A DNA stretch of 64,000 bases from Flavobacteriales bacterium (GCA_016722445.1 JADKIZ010000002.1:1-64000); one strand, 5' to 3'; shown: positions 34,774 to 44,151, numbered from the stretch's first letter. A program made the numbers and translations. Notes: generated by a model from the letters alone, not told the origin.

Positions 34774-35724
34774 TTATGTCTTAGTAGTTTCAAGCAATTC
34801 ATACCTATCAATTAGCTCAAGGTCTAGAACTGTCTCACCATTTTCATCTGGTTTAAATGCCCTGATGAATTTAGCATTCCAGACCACTTCATGTCCTGTG
34901 TAACTGTGTCTTGAGTGAACGGTTTGATGAAACGTATCGTCAAAAGCGGTAATGAGTACCATGATTTCAAGATCGAGCTCTTTCATTTCTTCTACAGTCA
35001 ATTGAAAAAGCGGACTTGACTCATCCAATTTGTGGACGAGTGTCCATGTAACTGGCAAAAATGTAACACGGTCCATTTCGAGTTTCAAGGAATAATATTT
35101 CCTGTTTTCGAAATCCTCCTTGGACTGCCGCATCACCATGATCATCCGTGCATTTACATCCATCAAAATATTCTTCCTGGCATTAGCGAGTCTAAACATG
35201 ATCGCTTTGTCATTGCCGAAAGGACTCACCAATGCATGGCTGCTATAACGCAGTAGTGCACGCGGTTTAGAGAATCTCGCATACATCAATCCGGTAGCAA
35301 TGGCAAAAAATATCAATCCAGTGAATGCCTCAAATGAAGCTACCGTACTTGCCAGAATACCCCGCGGGGCTATCGCTCCATATCCAACAGTCGTAAATGT
35401 TTGTGTAGAAAAATAAAAACAATCCATAAAAGAACCGACAAGGGTTTCGCCCCTCACACCGATCAAATGTTCAGTGCCAATCCAGAAAAAAAACAATGCG
35501 AAAACAAGACTGATAGCAATGTATGAGAGGAGTATCACGAAGAAAAACGACATATTATTCATCTCTACCAAATACTGATAGACTATACGGAGTCCCCGTT
35601 CTCCACCTTTTCGGATAACATTGAAACTGCCGTCATGATTGATGAGACGTTTGGATCTTCCGCCGATTTTTTCGCCGAAACCCGGGTCCGGAATTCTTGA
35701 TTGATCTGATTTTTTATTGAACAT
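34774..35724 (-). CDS. Inward-rectifier potassium channel (KirBac-type)
   Basis: A 316-residue channel subunit. A slide helix region precedes TM1 (about 59-81), then the pore loop FYFSTQTFTTVGYGAIAP with the selectivity filter TVGYG at 112-116, TM2 (about 125-147, with G-L-I-F-F-A-I-A-T-G-L), and a C-terminal immunoglobulin-like cytoplasmic domain from about 155 (IMFRLANARKNILMDVNARMIMV, SPLFQLTVEEMKELD, QTVHSRHSYTGHEVVWNAKF). These are the complete parts of the prokaryotic Kir family, which passes K+ and is usually gated by the cytoplasmic domain. It is 10 bases downstream of rimO and precedes a hypothetical gene. Confidence 0.93.
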   Translation of the reverse strand: MFNKKSDQSRIPDPGFGEKIGGRSKRLINHDGSFNVIRKGGERGLRIVYQYLVEMNNMSFFFVILLSYIAISLVFALFFFWIGTEHLIGVRGETLVGSFMDCFYFSTQTFTTVGYGAIAPRGILASTVASFEAFTGLIFFAIATGLMYARFSKPRALLRYSSHALVSPFGNDKAIMFRLANARKNILMDVNARMIMVMRQSKEDFENRKYYSLKLEMDRVTFLPVTWTLVHKLDESSPLFQLTVEEMKELDLEIMVLITAFDDTFHQTVHSRHSYTGHEVVWNAKFIRAFKPDENGETVLDLELIDRYELLETTKT

Positions 35725-35733
35725 GGTGTTTTT

Positions 35734-37047
35734 CTATTCTACAGGAGAGCCGAACAGATCGTAGTGTTCTGCTTGTTCAATTTTAATATCAACCATATCG
35801 CCTATTCTCAAAAAGTGCTTCTTTTTGGAGACCAAAACTTCATTGTCCACTTCTGGCGAATCAAATTCTGTTCTGCCTACGAAGTAGTCACCCTCGACCC
35901 TATCAACAAGAATTCGGTAGGTCTTGCCCACTTTCTGCTGATTCAATTCAAAACTAATTTGGGATTGAATCTCCATGATTTCATCTGCTCGCTTTTTCTT
36001 CGTTCTTGCAGGTACATCATCTTTTAATCCATATGCGTGGGTGTTTTCCTCGTGGGAATATTGAAACACGCCCAGTCTATCGAATCTCGTAGCTTCCACC
36101 CAGGACTTCATTTCTTCAAAATCCTCTTTGGTTTCACCTGGGAAACCTGTAATCAAAGTTGTGCGCAATGCAATACCTGGCACCTTTTCTCGGATTTGCT
36201 GGATCAAAGCATCTGTTTTTTCTCTCGTAATTCCCCTGCGCATTGCAGTCAACATTTTGGTTGTTGCGTGCTGCAAAGGCATATCAAGGTATTTGCAAAT
36301 GTTTTTTCTTTCATTCATCACATCGAGAATTTCCATAGGAAATCCTGAAGGAAAAGCATATTGAAGGCGAATCCATTCAATACCATCGACATCACTGAGT
36401 CGTCTGAGAAGATCAGGTAGCTCACGCTTTTTCGATACATCCAATCCGTAATAGGTAAGATCTTGAGCGATTAAAATCAACTCCTTGGTTCCTTGTGCAG
36501 CGAGTTTTTTAGCGCCTTCAACAAGTTCATTCACCGGTGTGCTGGTGTGTTTTCCACGCATCAGTGGAATGGCACAAAATGAACATGGTCTGTCACATCC
36601 TTCGGATATTTTGAAATAGGCGTAGTGGGCTGGTGTTGTCAATAACCTTTCACCTACCAATTCATGTTTATAATCAGCTTTAAGCGTCTTCAGCAATCGC
36701 GGTAAATCACGCGTTCCAAAAAAAGCATCCACTTCAGGGATATCCTTTTCGAGTTCGGGTTTGTATCGTTCACTCAGACAACCGGTCACATAGAGCTTGT
36801 GTACATTCCCCATTTCCTTTTCACGAGCCCAATTGAGAATGGTATTGATGCTCTCCTCCTTTGCATTATCAATAAAACCGCATGTATTGATGATGACAAT
36901 TTCAGCATCTTCTTTTTCAGATTCATGCTCAACTTCAAATTGATTCGCTTTTAGCTGAGCCATCATCACTTCGCTATCGAAGATATTTTTGGCACAACCC
37001 AGTGTAATCACATTGACTTTGTTTTTCCTGAGCGTTTTCGTTTTCAT
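35734..37047 (-). CDS. rimO: Ribosomal protein uS12 methylthiotransferase
   Basis: RimO adds a methylthio group to the conserved aspartate of ribosomal protein S12. The 437-residue protein starts at ATG 37047 (MKTKTLRKNKVNVITLGCAKN); the frame extends 40 codons upstream without similarity and would run into the divergent gene. The N-terminal UPF0004 domain has LGCAKNIFDSEVM and TCGFIDNAKEES; the radical SAM core has SEGCDRPCSFCAIPLMRGKH (CX3CX2C) split at Pro, and ITGFPGET; the last 65 residues form a TRAM domain. All iron-sulfur ligands are present. Confidence 0.95.
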   Translation of the reverse strand: MKTKTLRKNKVNVITLGCAKNIFDSEVMMAQLKANQFEVEHESEKEDAEIVIINTCGFIDNAKEESINTILNWAREKEMGNVHKLYVTGCLSERYKPELEKDIPEVDAFFGTRDLPRLLKTLKADYKHELVGERLLTTPAHYAYFKISEGCDRPCSFCAIPLMRGKHTSTPVNELVEGAKKLAAQGTKELILIAQDLTYYGLDVSKKRELPDLLRRLSDVDGIEWIRLQYAFPSGFPMEILDVMNERKNICKYLDMPLQHATTKMLTAMRRGITREKTDALIQQIREKVPGIALRTTLITGFPGETKEDFEEMKSWVEATRFDRLGVFQYSHEENTHAYGLKDDVPARTKKKRADEIMEIQSQISFELNQQKVGKTYRILVDRVEGDYFVGRTEFDSPEVDNEVLVSKKKHFLRIGDMVDIKIEQAEHYDLFGSPVE

Positions 37048-37062
37048 TCGCTGCAAAGGAAA

Positions 37063-37111
37063 GAAACAATCCGCTTCACACCATGTCTGAATAGTGCACG
37101 AAACAATCCGC
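37063..37111. promoter_or_regulatory. Direct repeat of 12 bp in the rimO/TonB-receptor divergent region
   Basis: GAAACAATCCGC occurs at 37063-37074 and again at 37100-37111, 37 bases start to start (about three and a half helical turns). Both copies are identical and lie between the divergent starts at 37047 and 37157, where a regulator controlling the receptor-Sia operon could bind. No regulator is known; two copies of a 12-mer by chance within 50 bases would be unusual. Confidence 0.35.
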
Positions 37112-37156
37112 ACTTTATCCCGTAGAAAGCCACAATAAACCCCTCGAAATGAGGAC

Positions 37157-39163
37157 ATGAGGCTCACCCTCTACGCCATATCCACCCTATTCGCCGCGTT
37201 CAGCGCGAATTTCGCTTTTGGTCAACACGATACCATCAGCGAGCAACTCCTGCTTGGAAATATTTATAAAATACTCAAGGAAGACACCACCATTCAGGTT
37301 CAATCTCACAAATCATCAGTTGCAGGATTTCGCGATGAAGACATCAGAGAAACACCCGGGGCTGTGCTTGTGATCACCAATGCTCAAATCAGAGCAATGG
37401 GTGCTACAGATTTAATGGATGTGTTAAATGCCATACCTGGCATTGAACTCGGACGTGATGTAGATGATGTGACAGGGATCGCCATGCGAGGGCTCTGGGC
37501 ACACGAAGGAAAAGTTCTTGTCATGGTGAACGGTATGCCATTGAATGACCTCGATTTTGGGACATATGCACTTGGAGGCCGATTCCCCATTTCCAATATC
37601 AATCGCATTGAAATCATGAATGGTCCTGGCTCTGTTGTTCATGGCGGATTCGCTGCACTGGGTGTGATCAATATTGTTTTAAAAACTCCTCAAGAGCAAT
37701 CGGGGACAAGCATTACCTGCCAATCGTCTATTTCGAATGGTTATTTATCTGATAACAGTGCCGGTATAGTGAGCAATCATCAAATCAGCAAAGACACCTA
37801 TGTCACTCTGCAAGCCAATGTTCGCAATGCACTTCGAAGTACGTGGACTGATTACAGAAGCGATGGCACGCCGATTTCGTATGGCGATAGTACGAGGATT
37901 AACACGCAGCAATTGTATTTAGGAATCACAAAAAAGAGATTCGCTTCACAACTATACCTGAACAACTACACTTATAATGTGAGCGACGAAGAATACAGCA
38001 TTATGATGTTCGGTCTTGCCTGGCAAAACACCTTCAGCAAACAATTCACTGAAAAATCTTTGTTCAGTTTTAAGAGTGTCTACAATTATCAAATGCCATG
38101 GTTCAATCTGAACAATTCAGATCCTGATATTATTTCAACGAACACCATCAGCCAGCGATTCAAACTTCATTTGATGTATGAAACAAGACTAAGTCCTCAC
38201 ATTTCATGGATCAATGGACTTCAGGGATATACACAAGGTGGAAGAATTGTTGCCCGAAGTCAGACATACAGTATCAACGATGAAAATAAAATTCTCTTTG
38301 GAGATTTAGCCTTTCACAGTGAGTTGGTTTACGCCGGAAAAGCAGGAATACTCCGACTGGCCGGCAGATTAGAAAAAAACAGCTTCACTCCACTGATGTT
38401 TGCGCCACGATTTGCGTGGAATAAGGCCTATAAAAAATGGCTCTTCAAATTCATGATGAATTCGGCCTTTAAAATTCCTACAGTTCAAAACATCAATCTC
38501 AGTGGGGATTCCATGCCGGTCAAGCATGAAACAGTGCGGAATATTGAAACATCCGTAGGTTACAACCCGAATTCCCAATCATCCATGGAGGTCATCTTCT
38601 ATCATACTTCCATTTTCAATCCGATATTCTACTATGTTGATACAATTCAATATGACAACTATCTGAATGGGAGCAGAACTGGCACATATGGATTCGAAAT
38701 GCGCTATCAATACACAGGACACCGCTTCGATATCATGACAGGTTATTGCCTTTACGAAGCTCTGCATGGGCCAGAGATTCTTGATCTTGTTGTTGACGAC
38801 GGATTGAAAAAACAGTTATTGGGATTACCGAATCACAAAACATCGCTGACCTGCAATATCCATCTCGGCGAGTCGCTTGATCTATACGCCACTGGAATTT
38901 ATCTCGGAGCATATCGTGCCTATGGTGATATCGATGAAAACACTTCTGAAGTTTTACTTACTGATAAAAAAAGCACGACTCTTGTCCATTCCGGAATCAT
39001 ACTTCATCCCAAAAAATTAAAATCACTTAGAATACAATGCATGGTGAGCAATGTATTCAACCAGCGATTCGAAATCGCGAGTCCAAATATGAATGGAATT
39101 GGTGCGATGCCACTCTATGCCCGACAATTCACCCTCAATGTACTCTGGCATATCAATTCATGA
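37157..39163 (+). CDS. TonB-dependent outer-membrane receptor
   Basis: A 668-residue protein with signal peptide ending FAFGQ. The plug domain is at about 50-175: ETPGAVLVITNAQIRAMGATDLMDVLNAIPGIELG in parts, GIAMRGLWAHEGKVLVMVNGMPLND, ISNINRIEIMNGPGSVVHGG and GVINIVLKT. The rest forms the 22-strand barrel, ending in FTLNVLWHINS. There is no N-terminal carboxypeptidase-like domain, so it resembles BtuB/FepA-style receptors rather than SusC. The ligand is not predictable. Its stop overlaps the start of the PP2C phosphatase gene (ATGA), so receptor and Sia-like switch are one transcript. Confidence 0.88.
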   Translation: MRLTLYAISTLFAAFSANFAFGQHDTISEQLLLGNIYKILKEDTTIQVQSHKSSVAGFRDEDIRETPGAVLVITNAQIRAMGATDLMDVLNAIPGIELGRDVDDVTGIAMRGLWAHEGKVLVMVNGMPLNDLDFGTYALGGRFPISNINRIEIMNGPGSVVHGGFAALGVINIVLKTPQEQSGTSITCQSSISNGYLSDNSAGIVSNHQISKDTYVTLQANVRNALRSTWTDYRSDGTPISYGDSTRINTQQLYLGITKKRFASQLYLNNYTYNVSDEEYSIMMFGLAWQNTFSKQFTEKSLFSFKSVYNYQMPWFNLNNSDPDIISTNTISQRFKLHLMYETRLSPHISWINGLQGYTQGGRIVARSQTYSINDENKILFGDLAFHSELVYAGKAGILRLAGRLEKNSFTPLMFAPRFAWNKAYKKWLFKFMMNSAFKIPTVQNINLSGDSMPVKHETVRNIETSVGYNPNSQSSMEVIFYHTSIFNPIFYYVDTIQYDNYLNGSRTGTYGFEMRYQYTGHRFDIMTGYCLYEALHGPEILDLVVDDGLKKQLLGLPNHKTSLTCNIHLGESLDLYATGIYLGAYRAYGDIDENTSEVLLTDKKSTTLVHSGIILHPKKLKSLRIQCMVSNVFNQRFEIASPNMNGIGAMPLYARQFTLNVLWHINS

Positions 39164-41700
39164 AACTGTGCAAATACATATTGATACTGCTCGTGATGCT
39201 CACCTACCAGAGATCATGGACACAAGCGATTCAGGAAACTGATATCGCAGAACAAAAAAACTATATGTACGATCTTCTTGATCAGGCAACCGATCTGATT
39301 GAGAGTGAAAAATACACTGAAGCTGCGCCAATTGCATTGGAAGGATATCGATTGGCATCAGGCTTAGAAGCGAAGAACGAGATCTCCAGAGCATCTTTAC
39401 TCCTCTCTATCATTTACAGAAAAAAACAGAATTACTACGAGTCACTAGAATTCGGAATCCGCGCGCAACAAACTGCATTGGATGTTTCAGATTCTTATCG
39501 AACCAGTGCAACACTCGCTCTCATTGAATTATTCTTTGAATGGCAAGCATGGGAAAAAGTGATTGAGTACAGTAAAATGTTTGAGTCATTCCCACACCTG
39601 GAAGCCGAAAATAAAAACTCGATTCTTCACGAAAAATTCATTGCTTACCATTCGCTGAATAAGACCACAGAGGCTACATGGGTGCTTGAAGACTTGGTGA
39701 ACTCCTCTGATGGAGGATTGAAAAGATATTATATGGGTGAACTTACATCCATCAAGCGACGAAGCGGCGATATCAGTGGCGCACTAAAGAACGAAACCAA
39801 GCTTAGAAACCTAATTGATAAAGACGGTACCACTTCAGACAAAGCTATTTGCGAAAACAATCTCGGATCACTTTATCTGGATTTAGGTGAATATGATCTA
39901 GCACTAACCCATCTTGAATATGCACTCAATTTCAAAAGTGATCAAAGCAAATTGACCGCAGAAATTCTCCTCAATCTCGCAACCGTATTATTCAAAAAGA
40001 ATCAGATCACCCGCGCAATATCGGCAATAGAGTTAGCAGAAGGCATCTACAGCAAGAATCCTTCTCCTAAAAATCACAGTCTTACCCTTGCATTAAAAGC
40101 AAGAATATTTAGCAGTCTTGGTGATTTTACAAATGCTATTACAACAGGTAATGAGGCCTTAAGTATTTCATCAGAAATAGACGATCCTCATCTACACAGT
40201 GAACTCTATGCGCTGATGTCGTCACTCGCTCATAAAAGCGGAGACCAATTGATCGCTGCAGAATTTAAGCGCAAATCGGATGCACAAAAGAAAGAATCTG
40301 AAAGGCAAAGAAAACAGCGCAATGTCAGCGACAATGAAAAATCAGTAGCCATCTCGAGTAAAGAAAAACTCGTACTCATGAGTATTGCCGCGGAAGAAGA
40401 ATCGCGTCTTCGACTCAGACAACAACTTGAGCAATCACAACGCGATCAGGAAATGAGTGCGTTGAAGTTCGAAAGCGAATTGCAACAAGCTGAACTGGCC
40501 AACGAACAAACTGCGCATGAAAAAGCTCAACGAGAACTTGATCTGGTAAAAGCGGCACTACAATCCGAACAACAAATCAGAACCATCGCACAGTTGCAGG
40601 GTGAAAAAACATCAGAACAACTCAAACTCACAGAACTTGCACATTCGAATGCCGAACGTGAGAAGGAATATGAATTGCTGAAAAAGGAAAACGTGCTTCT
40701 GGAAAGCGAACGTAAACTGAAAGAAATTGAAGTCGAAAAGCAGGAAAGTCAGCGTAAGCTTTGGACGCTTGCTATTGCCTTGTTAGGATTCATTTTGGTT
40801 TACATGGTGTACAACCTGTATGTCATGCGTCAAAAAAACAAACTCATTTATTTGAGTAATATCAATGTACAGATGGCCAACGAACAACTCGCTGGTCAAA
40901 ATGAGGAGATCATTTCCAGTATTCACTATGCCAGAAATTTTCAGGATACCATCATACCGGCAGAAGAAATATTTCAGTCGCATATGGACAAGAGCTTTCT
41001 GATTTATCAACCCCTTGATATTGTCAGTGGAGACATTCCATTCATCGTTAGAAAGGAGAATTCATTGTTTATTGGAGCCATTGATTGCATTGGACATGGC
41101 GTACCTGCAGCCATGTTGTCCTTCATGGCATACTACAATTTGTCTGAATTGATCAGCGAATCAAAAGAAATGACATGTGGTGAGTTGTTGAGCAGATTGC
41201 ATGAAAGACTTGGAGAATCACTGAAGAAAAGGTACACCAATCCCAATTTTGCATCAGGCATTGACATTGGTCTTTGCAAAATAAATCTGGATACAAATCT
41301 GGTAGAATTCGCAGGAGCAAACTTACCAGTGATCATTGTCAATGACGGCGGATGCGAAAGAATCAAAGGAGAAATGCAGTCGGTTGGAGACATTTACAGG
41401 AACATCGCTTGTCCTGTGTTTGTTACACATTCCAGACAACTCGACGAACAGGATAGAATATTCCTTTTGAGTGATGGATTCATCCATCAATTTGGAGGAG
41501 AAAATGGCAGTAAAAAATTCTCCATGAAAAGACTTACTGCAATTCTTCAACACATGCACCACCAACCCATGGAGGTATTGCGTGCAAGATTGCTTGAAGC
41601 ATTTCGTGAATGGAAGGGAGACACCATTCAAACCGACGACATTGTACTTATTGGCATAGAACTAAATCAACCTTCATATTATGAAAGAAAACGCGCTTAA
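39160..41700 (+). CDS. SiaA-like PP2C (SpoIIE) phosphatase with TPR sensor region
   Basis: An 846-residue protein starting at ATG 39160. A signal segment (ILILLVMLTYQRSWTQ) leads to about 340 residues of TPR-like repeats outside the cytoplasm, a long coiled coil (about 380-540), a membrane helix (LWTLAIALLGFILVYMVYNLY) and a C-terminal SpoIIE domain. Metal-binding aspartates are kept in IVSGDIPF, GAIDCIGHGVPAAM, LLSDGF and TDDIVLIGI, though DIPF and DCIGHG replace the usual DFY and DCTGHG. In Pseudomonas SiaA dephosphorylates SiaC; the two following genes are SiaB- and SiaC-like, so the same role is inferred. Confidence 0.85.
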   Translation: MKLCKYILILLVMLTYQRSWTQAIQETDIAEQKNYMYDLLDQATDLIESEKYTEAAPIALEGYRLASGLEAKNEISRASLLLSIIYRKKQNYYESLEFGIRAQQTALDVSDSYRTSATLALIELFFEWQAWEKVIEYSKMFESFPHLEAENKNSILHEKFIAYHSLNKTTEATWVLEDLVNSSDGGLKRYYMGELTSIKRRSGDISGALKNETKLRNLIDKDGTTSDKAICENNLGSLYLDLGEYDLALTHLEYALNFKSDQSKLTAEILLNLATVLFKKNQITRAISAIELAEGIYSKNPSPKNHSLTLALKARIFSSLGDFTNAITTGNEALSISSEIDDPHLHSELYALMSSLAHKSGDQLIAAEFKRKSDAQKKESERQRKQRNVSDNEKSVAISSKEKLVLMSIAAEEESRLRLRQQLEQSQRDQEMSALKFESELQQAELANEQTAHEKAQRELDLVKAALQSEQQIRTIAQLQGEKTSEQLKLTELAHSNAEREKEYELLKKENVLLESERKLKEIEVEKQESQRKLWTLAIALLGFILVYMVYNLYVMRQKNKLIYLSNINVQMANEQLAGQNEEIISSIHYARNFQDTIIPAEEIFQSHMDKSFLIYQPLDIVSGDIPFIVRKENSLFIGAIDCIGHGVPAAMLSFMAYYNLSELISESKEMTCGELLSRLHERLGESLKKRYTNPNFASGIDIGLCKINLDTNLVEFAGANLPVIIVNDGGCERIKGEMQSVGDIYRNIACPVFVTHSRQLDEQDRIFLLSDGFIHQFGGENGSKKFSMKRLTAILQHMHHQPMEVLRARLLEAFREWKGDTIQTDDIVLIGIELNQPSYYERKRA

Positions 41701-42169
41701 TTATTTTGGAAAAATCGACGAACACTGTATCGTCGAGTTCGTTGATTTACTCAACGGAATCCTCACAAGAAATCTTGGAGCACGGAAAGACCTCAGAAAA
41801 ATCTGCAGCTTCGCTATTGAATTGCTGGATAACGGCATGCGTTATAGTGTTGATGACAACATTTCCTTCTCTTGGATCATCCAAAACGATCACATCACCT
41901 TCGAATTGCAAAATTTAGCACAAAAAGATGATGCCGTGAGATTGCGTGAACAAGCCGATCTCATCAGAACTTTCAGTGAAGAAGAGAGTGACAATGAATT
42001 CCGCAAGGTGATGCTTGAACCTCAATTCGGTAAAAAAGGCGGTGCCGGACTAGGATTATTGCAGATGCTTAGAAAAGGAGCTGTGAGGATCGATGTTGAC
42101 GTCAACAAATCGACAGAAGGTGAGTATGTTTGCGTTTGTAAAATTGTAACTCCGATCAAAAGATATTAA
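41681..42169 (+). CDS. SiaB-family protein kinase (DUF6272)
   Basis: A 162-residue GHKL-fold kinase. The N box is ICSFAIELLDNGMRYS (E-x-x-D-N-x-x-R-Y-S) and the G box GKKGGAGLGLLQMLRKG, both typical of SiaB, an anti-sigma-type kinase that phosphorylates SiaC. It starts 20 bases before the end of the phosphatase gene, so translation is probably coupled. Inference: opposing kinase and phosphatase act on the SiaC-like protein encoded 11 bases downstream. Confidence 0.85.
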   Translation: MKENALNYFGKIDEHCIVEFVDLLNGILTRNLGARKDLRKICSFAIELLDNGMRYSVDDNISFSWIIQNDHITFELQNLAQKDDAVRLREQADLIRTFSEEESDNEFRKVMLEPQFGKKGGAGLGLLQMLRKGAVRIDVDVNKSTEGEYVCVCKIVTPIKRY

Positions 42170-42180
42170 GCCTGCTTACC

Positions 42181-42552
42181 ATGAGTCAACTTGTAATTGC
42201 TCCAACGAAAAGTACACCGGAGATTTTTTTCCATCCAGCCGAAAATATTTTCATGGTGAAAGGGATCAGTACTCCCATCAATGCATTTGAATTTTATCAG
42301 AACATTGTCGCCTGGATGAACGATCATGAATCGGCTTTTCCACAAAATGCGACATTCGTTTTCAATTTGCCTTATTTCAATTCAGCAACAATGAAAGCCA
42401 TATTGATTTTACTTGAAAGAATCAAAACAGGCATCGATCAGGGAAAAGACTGGACAATAGAATGGTTCGTAGAGGACGACGATGAATTTATGCTTGAAGC
42501 TGCAGAATCATTTCAAGGAATTCTTGGTATCAATATCAAGATCATCAGCTAA
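42181..42552 (+). CDS. SiaC-family regulatory phosphoprotein (DUF1987)
   Basis: A 123-residue protein with the DUF1987 pattern: TKSTPEIFFHPAENIFMVKG, FEFYQNIVAWMNDHE, FVFNLPYFNSATMKAILILLERI and WTIEWFVEDDDEFMLEAAESF. The phospho-site of Pseudomonas SiaC lies in the YFN(T/S) segment; here it reads YFNSATMK, with Ser and Thr available. SiaC controls the diguanylate cyclase SiaD there; no such enzyme is encoded here. It ends the four-gene receptor-phosphatase-kinase-phosphoprotein unit. Confidence 0.87.
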   Translation: MSQLVIAPTKSTPEIFFHPAENIFMVKGISTPINAFEFYQNIVAWMNDHESAFPQNATFVFNLPYFNSATMKAILILLERIKTGIDQGKDWTIEWFVEDDDEFMLEAAESFQGILGINIKIIS

Positions 42553-42700
42553 TCTGGCATCTGCAAAGAGTAATCACATTTGAGGCAATCCCTCAATTCC
42601 CATTACTTCGCGTCGAGGCTCTGCATGTCAGAATTTAAGCATCACCATTGGGTGCGTTTCAAAAAATGCCAGTTATAATGGTGACTATATCAAATTGCCA

Positions 42701-43675
42701 TTATGCGTTCTTATCCGCGTTCGCATTGAAAAGTGAATCGACAAATTCAAATCTATTGAACACTTGTAGATCACCTATTTTTTCGCCAACACCAATGTAT
42801 TTTACAGGAATGCTAAACTGATCACTGATTCCGATCACCACACCACCTTTTGCTGTACCATCAATTTTCGTGATAGCTAGCGCAGAAACTTCGGTGGCCG
42901 CGGTAAATTGTTTGGCTTGTTCGAAAGCATTTTGACCTGTTGAGCCATCCAGAACGAGCAATACTTCGTGAGGAGCATCCGGCATCACCTTTTGCATCAC
43001 CCTCTTGATTTTTGTTAGCTCATTCATCAAACCAACTTTGTTGTGAAGACGGCCCGCGGTATCGATGAGCACTACATCCATATTTTGGGCAACAGCACTT
43101 TGCAATGTATCAAAAGCAACACTGGCTGGATCAGAACCCATTCCCTGTGCAACAATTGGAACACCCGCTCTCTCACTCCAGATTTTGAGTTGATCCACTG
43201 CTGCGGCGCGAAAAGTATCAGCAGCGCCGAGCATAACTTTCTTTCCCTGAGATTTCAGTTGATTGGCAAGTTTTCCAATGGTGGTTGTTTTACCCACACC
43301 ATTCACCCCAACGACCATGATCACATACGGACCATCGACTTTTGGAATGAACACATTTTCGGTTTCTTCACCTTCATGCCCCTTCAACAAACCTGAAATT
43401 TCTGTTCGGAGAATTTCATTCAGTTCGTTGGTTCCCATGAATTTGTCTCGCTTCACGCGATCCTCAATGTTGTGGATGATTTTGAGCGTTGTTTCAACAC
43501 CGACGTCGCTGCTGATCAACAGTTCTTCCAGGTTGTCGAGAACTTCGTCATCAACCTGACTTTTTCCGACGATAATTTTTGCCAGTTTTGAAAAGAAACC
43601 AGTGCGTGTTTTCTCCAACCCCTGATTGAGGGTTTCCTTTTTTTCAGAACTGAAAAGTCTTTTAAAAAAATTCAT
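42701..43675 (-). CDS. ftsY: Signal recognition particle receptor GTPase FtsY
   Basis: FtsY docks SRP-ribosome complexes at the inner membrane. The 324-residue protein has an N domain (about 20-105) and the GTPase domain with P loop GVNGVGKT (123-130), DTFRAAAVDQL, DTAGRLHNK and ITKIDGTAKGG. The acidic A region of E. coli FtsY is missing, as usual in Bacteroidota. It is downstream of the DUF4295 and rpmG genes on the same strand but separated by a hairpin. Confidence 0.97.
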   Translation of the reverse strand: MNFFKRLFSSEKKETLNQGLEKTRTGFFSKLAKIIVGKSQVDDEVLDNLEELLISSDVGVETTLKIIHNIEDRVKRDKFMGTNELNEILRTEISGLLKGHEGEETENVFIPKVDGPYVIMVVGVNGVGKTTTIGKLANQLKSQGKKVMLGAADTFRAAAVDQLKIWSERAGVPIVAQGMGSDPASVAFDTLQSAVAQNMDVVLIDTAGRLHNKVGLMNELTKIKRVMQKVMPDAPHEVLLVLDGSTGQNAFEQAKQFTAATEVSALAITKIDGTAKGGVVIGISDQFSIPVKYIGVGEKIGDLQVFNRFEFVDSLFNANADKNA

Positions 43676-43725
43676 GTTTTCGTAGGATCAAAACTGAGGT
43701 GATTACAATGCGTTGACAAACAAAA

Positions 43726-43753
43726 AAGGCCTTCCCCTGATGAGAAAAGCCTT
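43726..43753 (-). terminator. Weak terminator after DUF4295
   Basis: On the minus strand AAGGC (43753-43749) pairs with GCCTT (43730-43726), followed by TTTTTG. The stem is only five pairs but the T tract is good. It sits 22 bases beyond the DUF4295 stop and before ftsY. Confidence 0.45.
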
Positions 43754-43775
43754 CGGTCATATCATGACAACTTCA

Positions 43776-43931
43776 TCAGTTCTTAGCGAACCAAGCCTGA
43801 ATGTTGTCGTTATGCACGATTTCTTCCTTGAAGGTGTACGCGCCAGATTTAGGCGACTTCACCATCTTGATAACTTTGGTGTGGTTCTTACCACTACCAG
43901 TTTGCAGGGTTGCAACTACTTTCTTTGCCAT
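43776..43931 (-). CDS. DUF4295 small protein (51 residues)
   Basis: Minus-strand ATG at 43931 starts MAKKVVATLQTGSGKNHTKV and the frame ends with NIQAWFAKN. Size, lysine-rich composition and the MAKK start identify the DUF4295 family, which occurs only in Bacteroidota and lies next to rpmG as here (12 bases away). It is likely a ribosome-associated basic protein; direct evidence for that is lacking. Being 51 residues long it is easily missed in annotation. Confidence 0.9.
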   Translation of the reverse strand: MAKKVVATLQTGSGKNHTKVIKMVKSPKSGAYTFKEEIVHNDNIQAWFAKN

Positions 43932-43943
43932 GGTGACTCAGTA

Positions 43944-44126
43944 TTATTTGATTTCTTTGTGAACGGTCATTTTCTTCAGAATTGGATTGTACTTCTTCTT
44001 TTCCAATCTTTCTGGAGTGTTTTTACGATTCTTCGTGGTGATATAACGGCTTGTTCCTGGAAGACCTGATTCTTTATGCTCAGTGCATTCCATGATCACC
44101 TGTACTCTGTTGCCTTTCTTAGCCAT
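43944..44126 (-). CDS. rpmG: 50S ribosomal protein bL33
   Basis: A 60-residue basic protein: MAKKGNRVQVIMECTEHKES, GTSRYITTKNRKNTPERLEKKKYNP and ending MTVHKEIK, the standard bL33 pattern. The zinc-binding cysteine pairs are absent (only one Cys), so this is the zinc-free form. In many relatives rpmB precedes rpmG; here the upstream region is a divergent promoter and ftsK instead. Confidence 0.96.
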   Translation of the reverse strand: MAKKGNRVQVIMECTEHKESGLPGTSRYITTKNRKNTPERLEKKKYNPILKKMTVHKEIK

Positions 44127-44151
44127 TGTCTTAAATTCTTAAATGGGGCCG

